Positions 34,905 to 40,798 of a stretch of DNA of 40,798 nucleotides are shown here, piece after piece (within the stretch, counting starts at the first letter, position 1; each line of letters starts with the position of its first letter). The DNA is taken from the NCBI GenBank assembly GCA_018812485.1, contig JAHJDO010000071.1:1-40798 (forward strand), written 5' to 3'. The notes under the pieces are model-generated. The model saw only the letters and a program-made list of their open reading frames with translations, made no database searches and was not told where the DNA came from. The translations under genes and the position numbers were made by a program. This DNA is from a bacterium. GTDB taxonomy: Bacteria; JAHJDO01.

Positions 34905-36569
34905 CTATTCGAATACTAAATATCCAAACCTTTCGGGTACATGAAAGGATTTTAATGTAAGTGACCAGCAGCTGAGTTCGGTTTTATCAGCTCTGCGAGC
35001 TCTATTAAAATTTATTCCCCAGGCTTCACTACAAGTAGGAAATTTTACATTAAGAGAAGAATAGTCAATGCTTGCCTCACCTGTCCAATAATCTTTTGAA
35101 CTCTGAATCCTGGCTTTGCCGTTCCATGTTCCATTCCAAGCGGCTGAATAAGACTCATATCCACCAGGTGTGGATCCATCGTAAAAAACTCCCTTTGGAT
35201 TCATGATAAAATGGTAGTAACTATAATAATCTCTTTTGGTATCCAGAAAAAGTTCCAGGCAGTCATCACCCCAAACCGCACTATCTCTGGTTTTGGCTTT
35301 AATGAGTAGCTTTGATAGATTTTCTTCATATAAAATAAATCCAAAGTATATTTTTTTATCATCATAAGTAACCATAGCTACACTTTGCAGAGAAGCCTGT
35401 TTATCGGTTGTGTATTCAACATAGTCAGTAGCTTTCTGGGCTTTGGTCCAGCATGCATCAGATAAGTATCCATCTATTTTAGGTGGAGAAGAAGTTCTTT
35501 TTGCAATATATACTTGTTTAGGACATTTGAGAGAGCGGTCACGTACCCAGAGCTCTCCCATTGCATTTTTTGCCCAAATTGCATCTGGATTATTAGTTAT
35601 GATATCGTTATATATCTCTGTTGCAGTGCCTGATTTACCTAAACGTTCTTCTAGCCTGGCGATATGAAAATACCTACCTAAATATTTTGGGTCTTTTTTG
35701 ACAATGTTTTTATAGATTTCTAAGGATTTCTGGTAATTACCCATAGATTCGTTGATTAAGGCTATTTGTTCTAAAATCTGTGTCTTATCTGCTTCAAGTG
35801 TAGATGTTGATAAAATCTTATTGCAGACATCAATTGCTTCTGAATATTTCCCCTGAGAAGAGAGAATGTTAGCTTTTGATAGAGATATTTCCACAATATC
35901 TTTTGCTGTTGCTATATCATGAGACTCCTTAAGTATCTTATTATAGATTTCAAGCGTTTTTTGGTTATCTCCTGATGTAAAATATGCTTTTGCAGACTTT
36001 TTTAGAATGTTTAGTTGTTCCTTCCTTGAGGCATATTTTGCAGCTATTTCATAGAATTTAAGAGCTTCTTCTTTTTGTTTTCTCTCCTCCAGCATTTTAG
36101 CATATTCCTTGTATACATCTGCCATACGCCTATCATCAGGAAATCTTTTACTCACATCCCGATAAACTTTAAACAAAGCTGATTTTTTATCTTTAAGTGA
36201 ATCCACAAGAAGCAGGTAGATTTTTATGATCTCAGGATTATCTCCTTCTTTTCGAATGGCAGATTTATATGTCCAATATGCTTCTCGTCTTGATTTTATT
36301 TGCTCGAAAATTTTACCAAGCTCGATATATTTATTTATTACTTCGGGAGTATGTGGATGCTTTTTAATGAATTTCCTCAGCTCTTTTATTTGCTCCCGTT
36401 TGGACATGTATGGCTGCAAGTAACCCTCTGTTCCTTTTTGGCTGGTTTCTATAAGCAGCGCAAATTCAAATTTTTTTGATAAATAATTGTTAATAACAAT
36501 CAGGCAGAAGACCAATATAAGCAGTGTTGCAAGAATGGACAGATTCCCTTTATCCCTAAAATTGATCAT
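34905..36569 (-). CDS. Membrane-anchored TPR protein with CBM9/DOMON-like C-terminal domain
   Basis: 554 aa. A TM/signal anchor (~12-30) is followed by about eight TPR-like units (~50-345, e.g. KQKEEALKFYEIAAKYA, QGKYSEAIDVCNKILS, MGNYQKSLEIYKNIVKKDP). Residues ~365-554 match family-9 carbohydrate-binding-like domains: PPKIDGYLSDACWTKA, WGDDCLELFLDT, YWTGEASIDYSSL. It starts 16 bp after the upstream sugar-enzyme gene and ends 4 bp before the PA14 gene, so the three form an operon. Inference: an envelope protein binding surface glycans. No enzyme motif is seen. Confidence 0.82.
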   Translation of the reverse strand: MINFRDKGNLSILATLLILVFCLIVINNYLSKKFEFALLIETSQKGTEGYLQPYMSKREQIKELRKFIKKHPHTPEVINKYIELGKIFEQIKSRREAYWTYKSAIRKEGDNPEIIKIYLLLVDSLKDKKSALFKVYRDVSKRFPDDRRMADVYKEYAKMLEERKQKEEALKFYEIAAKYASRKEQLNILKKSAKAYFTSGDNQKTLEIYNKILKESHDIATAKDIVEISLSKANILSSQGKYSEAIDVCNKILSTSTLEADKTQILEQIALINESMGNYQKSLEIYKNIVKKDPKYLGRYFHIARLEERLGKSGTATEIYNDIITNNPDAIWAKNAMGELWVRDRSLKCPKQVYIAKRTSSPPKIDGYLSDACWTKAQKATDYVEYTTDKQASLQSVAMVTYDDKKIYFGFILYEENLSKLLIKAKTRDSAVWGDDCLELFLDTKRDYYSYYHFIMNPKGVFYDGSTPGGYESYSAAWNGTWNGKARIQSSKDYWTGEASIDYSSLNVKFPTCSEAWGINFNRARRADKTELSCWSLTLKSFHVPERFGYLVFE

Positions 36570-36585
36570 TTTTGATACTTGGCAT

Positions 36586-38070
36586 CTAATCCTTATCTAG
36601 TGATTCGAGAGAATCAATTCCCTGAGGGAGAGGAAGAATATATTTTACTTTTTGTATGCTACCATCTTTTCTTATTGTTCTGCATACGCGCTGCTTTATA
36701 AGAACAGAATGTTCGATCCAGTTGTCTTTTTCTATTATTGACCCAAAGATATAACTAGTTCCTTTGATCAGACAATTATCATTAATACGTGTAGGAAATT
36801 CGTCACTGCCTGTTATATTGACACTGGATTCAATCCTAACATTTTTCCCAATAGCAGTATTCCCTTTAATAATATCTCCCTGCAGGATTCGGGAGTTTTC
36901 TCCAATTTTTAGTGTTTGATCTGAATATGTTGAAATGTAGACATTTTTATCAATCCATGAGTTTTCTCCAAGCACAATATTTCCATCAATTACAGTGTGC
37001 TTACCTATAACAACTCCCCTGTTTAACTTAACACCACTCGAAATATAAGCATCTTCTCCTATTGAAATATCCAAAGGCCCATATTTTTTATCCTGTTTAA
37101 TAATATCTTTTATTACCTGTTCATGTATGAAAAATTTTTCTTCGTCCTGAATAGTTATTAGGTTCTTTAATTGCTCGTAATATTTTTTCCTTAGAATTGA
37201 TTCCATATATTTAAGAACAGTTTTGTTGTTGAAAGCAATGATTAAATCTTTATTCTCTATTTTAAAACCGTCTACGGAAAGCCCTGATCTGTTATAAATT
37301 TTTACCATATCAGTGAGATATCTCTCTTTTTTTACATTAGCTGTCCCTATCTTATTAATATGTTTAATGAGTTCATTTATTCTGAAAGCATACATTCCTG
37401 AGTTGAATTCGCTGTTCTGGAGAAGTTTCTCTTTTGAAAAAGAATATTTCCTGTTTTTATATTCAATCTCATGCTTCTGGCTATTTGTAAGTTTAAGTAT
37501 ATCTTTGTATTCGATAAGGTCTATTATCCTATAATTTTGCGAATCGTCAGGAACTCTTAGTATTCTGCCATAATAATTTAACTCGGGAGGTCCAGTATAG
37601 ATGCCAGTAGCAAGCATCATATCTGAGTTCAGGAACTCAAAGTATTTGGCGAATCTTCTGATTGTGTCCGAGTCCATAAGACACATATCTCCGGGGAATA
37701 TAAACACGCTGCCTTCAAACTTATTTTTCAATGCATCAAGAGCTATTTTAACAGCATGGCCTGTTCCTTTTTGTTCATTCTGATAAACAAAAACTGTATT
37801 TTTGATCTTGCCTATTGTATCAATTACTTCAATAGCCTTATGCCCAACAACAATGATCTGATTTTTACATGCAAGACCTTGCTTAGCAGATTCTGCTATC
37901 CTTTTTATAGAAGGGATTCCCCATACTTTATGTAATACTTTCTGCGATTCTGTTTTAAGCCTTTTCCCATGACCAGCTGCAAGAATTATTGAAACAATGT
38001 TCTTTGAATAATCAATGTTATCCGAATATTCTGATATTTTTTTTTGTATTTCTTTATTATTATTAACCAT
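36586..38070 (-). CDS. GlmU-like sugar nucleotidyltransferase with left-handed beta-helix domain
   Basis: 494 aa. Residues ~24-290 are a nucleotidyltransferase: SIILAAGHGKRLKTESQKVLH (pyrophosphorylase signature), NEQKGTGHAV and FPGDMCLMD. Residues ~330-460 have hexapeptide repeats (IGEDAYISSGVKLNRGVVIG, IGENSRILQGDIIKG) of a left-handed beta-helix. The usual GlmU acetyltransferase segment with its catalytic His is not recognised and the C-terminus differs, so it is probably a UDP- or other NDP-sugar pyrophosphorylase and not a true bifunctional GlmU. It begins the minus-strand envelope operon behind a good promoter. Confidence 0.82.
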   Translation of the reverse strand: MVNNNKEIQKKISEYSDNIDYSKNIVSIILAAGHGKRLKTESQKVLHKVWGIPSIKRIAESAKQGLACKNQIIVVGHKAIEVIDTIGKIKNTVFVYQNEQKGTGHAVKIALDALKNKFEGSVFIFPGDMCLMDSDTIRRFAKYFEFLNSDMMLATGIYTGPPELNYYGRILRVPDDSQNYRIIDLIEYKDILKLTNSQKHEIEYKNRKYSFSKEKLLQNSEFNSGMYAFRINELIKHINKIGTANVKKERYLTDMVKIYNRSGLSVDGFKIENKDLIIAFNNKTVLKYMESILRKKYYEQLKNLITIQDEEKFFIHEQVIKDIIKQDKKYGPLDISIGEDAYISSGVKLNRGVVIGKHTVIDGNIVLGENSWIDKNVYISTYSDQTLKIGENSRILQGDIIKGNTAIGKNVRIESSVNITGSDEFPTRINDNCLIKGTSYIFGSIIEKDNWIEHSVLIKQRVCRTIRKDGSIQKVKYILPLPQGIDSLESLDKD

Positions 38071-38103
38071 AACTAAACTTATTGCTAACTATATGCTTAG
38101 CGA

Positions 38104-38132
38104 ATTATAATACATATAGATATTAGTGTCCA
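38104..38132 (-). promoter_or_regulatory. Sigma-70-type promoter, leftward
   Basis: Minus strand: -35 TGGACA (38127-38132, 5/6), 17-bp spacer, -10 TATAAT (38104-38109, 6/6). It points at the nucleotidyltransferase gene starting at 38070, with a leader of about 27 nt. It lies back to back with the rightward promoter at 38145-38173. Confidence 0.7.
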
Positions 38133-38144
38133 ATTAAAATTACT

Positions 38145-38173
38145 TTGTCATTTATCCCTTTCTGACTTATAAT
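38145..38173 (+). promoter_or_regulatory. Sigma-70-type promoter, rightward
   Basis: Plus strand: -35 TTGTCA (38145-38150, 5/6), 17-bp spacer, -10 TATAAT (38168-38173, 6/6). The expected start near 38180 leaves only about 10 nt before the ATG at 38190, just enough for the AAGG at 38180-38183. Strong consensus for a single-gene unit. Confidence 0.7.
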
Positions 38174-38189
38174 CAAAAAAAGGTTGATT

Positions 38190-38927
38190 ATGAATATAAG
38201 ACTAAAGGATGTCTCAAAAGTATTAAAAGGGAGAAACGGAGTTGAGAAAGTTCTCCTTGATAAGGTTAATCTTGAAATTAATGAAGGAGAAATTGCATGT
38301 ATTATGGGTCCTTCAGAGTCAGGAAAAACGTACCTATTAAAAGTACTCGCTGGTTTAAAACCCTTTGATAGTGGAGACATATTTATTGATAACATTCACG
38401 TGGATCATCTTCCTAAAGATAAATGGCCTATTTGCACAGTATATGAGGATTATTTTTCCTATAAAAAGTGGAGAAAACGTAAATTCTCACTCCCTTATTT
38501 TCTAGCCATTAGGAAATGGAGAAAAAACACAATACCTGAGAGGATAAAAACTGTTACAAATCTTATGTGTATTAATAAAATGGAACTATTAGACAAAATG
38601 CCGCATAAACTATCTAAAGGCGAGCAACAGAAGTTAGATATTTCAAGATATTTGATAACAAAACATCATGCCTATTTATTTGACAACCCTCTTGCCGCGC
38701 TTGATACAAGGACAAAACTTGAAGTACAACGGCAGTTAAGACAGATTATAAAGACTCTGAATGTTCCAAGTGCGTATGTCAGTTATATGCTGGATGAAGC
38801 CAAGGCTCTGAGTGATAAGATTATCATAATGAATGAAGGCAAAATCGAACAGACAGGAAAATACGCCGAAGTCATTTCACATCCTGCCAATCACTTTGTA
38901 TCTGATTTTATTGGATGTCTTTTCTGA
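38190..38927 (+). CDS. Orphan ABC ATPase with substituted catalytic residues
   Basis: 245 aa from ATG 38190 (AAGG upstream; a TTG at 38184 is possible). Overall MalK/PotA-like order, but key positions are altered. Walker A GPSESGKT is intact (40-47). The Q-loop Gln is Glu (TVYEDY, residue 86). The signature reads LSKGE instead of LSGGQ (141-145). Walker B ends FDN, with Asn for the catalytic Glu (166; codon 38685-38687). The H-loop His is Tyr (VSY, 199; codon 38784-38786). The C-terminal TOBE domain is absent. It may bind but not hydrolyse ATP. No permease is adjacent; it stands alone on the plus strand, with 7 bp to the convergent TPR gene. Confidence 0.85.
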   Translation: MNIRLKDVSKVLKGRNGVEKVLLDKVNLEINEGEIACIMGPSESGKTYLLKVLAGLKPFDSGDIFIDNIHVDHLPKDKWPICTVYEDYFSYKKWRKRKFSLPYFLAIRKWRKNTIPERIKTVTNLMCINKMELLDKMPHKLSKGEQQKLDISRYLITKHHAYLFDNPLAALDTRTKLEVQRQLRQIIKTLNVPSAYVSYMLDEAKALSDKIIIMNEGKIEQTGKYAEVISHPANHFVSDFIGCLF

Positions 38928-38934
38928 TTGATTT

Positions 38935-39633
38935 TTACAGAATTCCTTTTATTACTCTATCAGCTTTATTTCTTAATTTGTTATCAGTTGAAGTCTTAAG
39001 TATTTCTGCAGCAACTCGAACCAGTTCTCTTCCCGCTATTTGCACACTAGCCGAATCTGAGGAGTTATATAATGATTCCCACAGTATCAAAGCAGTGCCT
39101 AGATCCCCTGCTCGGGCTTTTGCTAAAGCTTGCATTCTTTTTAAAAACATTGGACTGTCTTTCACTTCTGAGGCAAGAGCAAAGTACTTAGCGGATTTAT
39201 CATAATTTTTCATATTATGCATACTTATAACCCCTGCGAACATAGGTATACGCCAGCCTATATTGGGATTGTGAGCAATAGCTTTATCAAATAGTATTAA
39301 GGATTTTGCAGGAGTCGTATGTGATATTGCCAATCCGCCAAATGTATATGCTGTAGTAAACAAAGGATCCAGATCTGTTACTCTTTCGAACATTTGATAG
39401 ATGATATCAGATGATTCAACGTCCGCTTTTTTTACACCCGCCATATACTGTATTGTTTTAATCCATAATACGTCTGAAGCAATATTATCAAAACCCAATG
39501 CAGGTCGCTGAATAAACCTGTCCGCTAACCCAGCATCCTCTTTTATGTCATTTAGAATATTTCCCAGCGGCATTAACCCAACAAGTAACATAATTGCTAT
39601 GATTATCTGAATTGAGACTTTTGAAGACTTCAT
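38935..39633 (-). CDS. TPR-like membrane-anchored protein linked to an ABC-2 transporter
   Basis: 232 aa. An N-terminal TM (~8-27) is followed by a helical-repeat region (DLDPLFTTAYTFGGLAIS, PAKSLILFDKAIAHNP, YDKSAKYFALASEV, GDLGTALILWESLYN). It would face the periplasm. It lies 24 bp after the ABC-2 permease in the same orientation, suggesting an accessory subunit of that transporter. Exact function not recognised. Confidence 0.75.
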   Translation of the reverse strand: MKSSKVSIQIIIAIMLLVGLMPLGNILNDIKEDAGLADRFIQRPALGFDNIASDVLWIKTIQYMAGVKKADVESSDIIYQMFERVTDLDPLFTTAYTFGGLAISHTTPAKSLILFDKAIAHNPNIGWRIPMFAGVISMHNMKNYDKSAKYFALASEVKDSPMFLKRMQALAKARAGDLGTALILWESLYNSSDSASVQIAGRELVRVAAEILKTSTDNKLRNKADRVIKGIL

Positions 39634-39657
39634 AATTATTCCTCCTTATTTTTTTGT

Positions 39658-40425
39658 TTATGCAAAATCTTTATTCTTAAATATTGCGAGTGAAACCAGC
39701 AACATTACCGCAGTATATACAGCTCCATACAGAATAACACCAAAGATCAATCCCCATGGAACATAAATTCCATGAGCGACTGGAGCCTTTACATTGAAGT
39801 ACTGAAAGTTCGGTAATGCGTAGTAAAGAACTAGGCCTGCGAATTTAGTTACTACGTTACCCGCTTTTTCTACTAGAAATGGTATCTGATATGACAGATG
39901 CCCAGCTATATAAACCACTATAGCTAATATGGAACTTACCATGGATGAACAAAAAGTAGAAAAAAGCACAGACACTGCTACCAGAATTATGGCTTCAAAA
40001 CAGATAAGTATTAATGGCTTAAACATAACTAAATTTAAGGCGTGAGTTTTTATAGCTAGGATTGTTATAAACCCTACAGCCATTATAGCTATTGAAAGTA
40101 ATGCAACGTATACTGCTCCCAGGAATTGTCCAAGGATAAATTCGTGTTTTCTTACAGGTTTTGATATTAATGTTTGAATCGTTCTTGATTCCATCTCCGT
40201 TGGAATAGCTGTAGAACCTACCATAATTGATATCAGCATTGCTGCTACAGCAATACCCGCCAGTCCAATATCTTTCATAAGCTTTGTCTCTTCACCTGCT
40301 GTGACTGCACTATATAATGTGGAATACGCTATAGCAAACAAACAAAAAACGACTATTACATAGAGAATTCTACTCTTTATCACCCTTTGATATACACCTT
40401 GTGCAATCGTTAAGATAATGTTCAT
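39658..40425 (-). CDS. ABC-2 type permease
   Basis: 255 aa inner-membrane protein with about six TM segments. The stretch PTEMESRTIQTLISKPVRKHEFILGQFLGA (~residues 75-105) is characteristic of ABC-2/NosY-type permeases. The start overlaps the upstream ATPase stop by 4 nt. Its ATPase has been cut by an insertion sequence, so the transporter may be inactive or need another ATPase. Confidence 0.88.
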   Translation of the reverse strand: MNIILTIAQGVYQRVIKSRILYVIVVFCLFAIAYSTLYSAVTAGEETKLMKDIGLAGIAVAAMLISIMVGSTAIPTEMESRTIQTLISKPVRKHEFILGQFLGAVYVALLSIAIMAVGFITILAIKTHALNLVMFKPLILICFEAIILVAVSVLFSTFCSSMVSSILAIVVYIAGHLSYQIPFLVEKAGNVVTKFAGLVLYYALPNFQYFNVKAPVAHGIYVPWGLIFGVILYGAVYTAVMLLVSLAIFKNKDFA

Positions 40426-40658
40426 GCTTTCTCCCCTCCCTTTTTTTCTATTGATTTCAAAAAATACTCCTCTAATGATTCCTTGTGTGGCGTTACAGAA
40501 ATTCTTTTCCCATTATTAGCCTCCATTATATCCTCAATCTCCGAAACCTGCTTTTCGTCATTAACAGTAACAGTCACCATATCTCCATCAACTCTAAATC
40601 CATCCGCTTTTCCTTTTACCATATCAAGCCCTTTCTTGTCAAGCTTTTCTACAGATAT
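40422..40658 (-). pseudogene. ABC transporter ATPase, C-terminal remnant truncated by IS
   Basis: Only the C-terminal regulatory part remains (about 78 residues: VEKLDKKGLDMVKG, DGDMVTVTVNDEKQVSEI, VTPHKESLEEYF), the domain that follows the nucleotide-binding fold in ABC-2 ATPases. Upstream the frame runs into insertion-sequence DNA and meets a TAA. Walker and signature motifs are lost from this copy; the 5' part may lie beyond the element. An internal ATG at 40622 could still start a 66 aa peptide. Confidence 0.8.
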
Positions 40659-40670
40659 TGTCAGATAAAA

Positions 40671-40717
40671 TTTAAAAGTGCACAGTTTTTAAGCGATTTA
40701 AGTTTTAAAAGTGCACA
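40671..40717. repeat. Subterminal 14-bp direct repeats of the IS end
   Basis: TTTAAAAGTGCACA occurs exactly at 40671-40684 and 40704-40717, 33 bp apart start to start, about three helical turns. It is probably a pair of transposase-binding sites. Confidence 0.75.
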
Positions 40718-40720
40718 CCT

Positions 40721-40742
40721 AAAAAGCCCCCAAGAATGGGGG
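40721..40742 (-). terminator. Intrinsic terminator of the IS transposase operon
   Basis: On the minus strand CCCCC (40738-40742) and GGGGG (40727-40731) flank a 6-nt loop and are followed by CTTTTT (40721-40726). It lies about 27 bp downstream of the stop codon of the truncated leftward ORF. Confidence 0.65.
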
Positions 40743-40768
40743 TTTGGGGGCATACGTGTTAAGTTAAG

Positions 40769-40798
40769 CTAATAAGTTTTCTCGCCGATGTGGTTGAC
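40769..40798 (-). CDS. 3' end of an IS-encoded ORF (possibly IstB)
   Basis: Nine residues (VNHIGEKTY) and a TAG stop enter from the right edge. The ending resembles the VN-x-x-GESY type C-termini of IS21 helper ATPases, but nine residues cannot prove it. Its position just inside an IS terminus, before a terminator, is what makes it a likely transposition gene. Confidence 0.35.
   Translation of the reverse strand, partial: VNHIGEKTY

Larger units (their letters stand above)
40659..40798 (-). mobile_element. Insertion sequence end, IS21-like (runs off the window)
   Basis: The break in the ABC ATPase frame coincides with TGTCAGATAAAA at 40659, a TGT-type terminus. Inside are two direct copies of a 14-mer containing GTGCACA, a hairpin terminator and the 3' end of a leftward ORF. 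Multiple subterminal repeats are typical of the IS21 family. Family assignment is tentative because the transposase lies outside the window. Confidence 0.6.

Noticed and set aside
1-40798. CRISPR array, rRNA genes, riboswitches or a replication origin
   Set aside because: No regularly spaced direct repeats, rRNA-like sequence, recognisable aptamer or DnaA-box cluster was found on reading both strands.

Overview
The window is AT-rich (roughly one third G+C) bacterial chromosome from a diderm. It encodes LptF/LptG-type permeases, a complete MlaE-MlaF-MlaD lipid ABC core, and TPR, PA14, PKD and CBM9-like surface proteins. Protein style (ferredoxin-fused EtfA, M28-like/FtsX giant permease, OPT-like protein, PilZ-fused MlaF) suggests an uncultured lineage near Omnitrophota or the PVC assemblage. 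That placement is an inference from gene content and is not certain.

Region 1 (1-15.1 kb, + strand) is a nearly complete str-tail/S10/spc/alpha translation superoperon: tuf (5' cut by the window), rpsJ-rplC-rplD-rplW-rplB-rpsS-rplV-rpsC-rplP-rpmC-rpsQ, rplN-rplX-rplE-rpsN-rpsH-rplF-rplR-rpsE-rplO-secY, adk-infA-rpmJ-rpsM-rpsK-rpsD-rpoA-rplQ. rpmD (L30) and map are missing from their usual slots. Genes are tightly packed, with many 1-30 nt overlaps and several GTG/TTG starts.

Region 2 (15.1-17.5 kb, + strand): an EtfA with two N-terminal 4Fe-4S clusters and no EtfB beside it, then ftsY and a small membrane protein.

Region 3 (17.5-27.0 kb, + strand): a possible peptide or lipoprotein export cluster. 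It holds a ~1500 aa FtsX/MacB-like permease carrying a degenerate M28-peptidase-like domain, an OPT-like polytopic membrane protein, a PqqD-like protein, a minimal FtsX permease, a LolD/MacB-type ATPase and a GAF-GGDEF diguanylate cyclase.

Region 4 (27.0-32.65 kb, - strand): an outer-membrane lipid operon read as tRNA-His, tRNA-Arg, mlaE, pilZ-mlaF fusion, mlaD with a beta-rich C-terminal domain, lptF, lptG. The ATPase carries an intact-looking c-di-GMP-binding PilZ motif set, and a GGDEF cyclase lies directly downstream in convergent orientation. This is the strongest candidate for an undescribed regulatory arrangement: c-di-GMP gating of phospholipid transport.

Region 5 (32.7-38.1 kb, - strand): an envelope/surface module. 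A PA14-PKD-TPR protein is split by a frameshift at an A10 tract, followed upstream by a TPR-CBM9 protein and a nucleotidyltransferase/left-handed-helix sugar enzyme. A well-formed pair of divergent promoters then leads rightwards to an orphan ABC ATPase whose Q-loop, catalytic Glu and H-loop His are all substituted.

Region 6 (38.9-40.8 kb, - strand): a TPR protein, an ABC-2 permease and the C-terminal remnant of its ATPase, cut by the end of an IS21-like insertion sequence that runs off the window. Degenerate TTCGAATTTCG-type repeats occur in several spacers; the clearest, at 21986-22121, has perfect 10-bp terminal inverted repeats.
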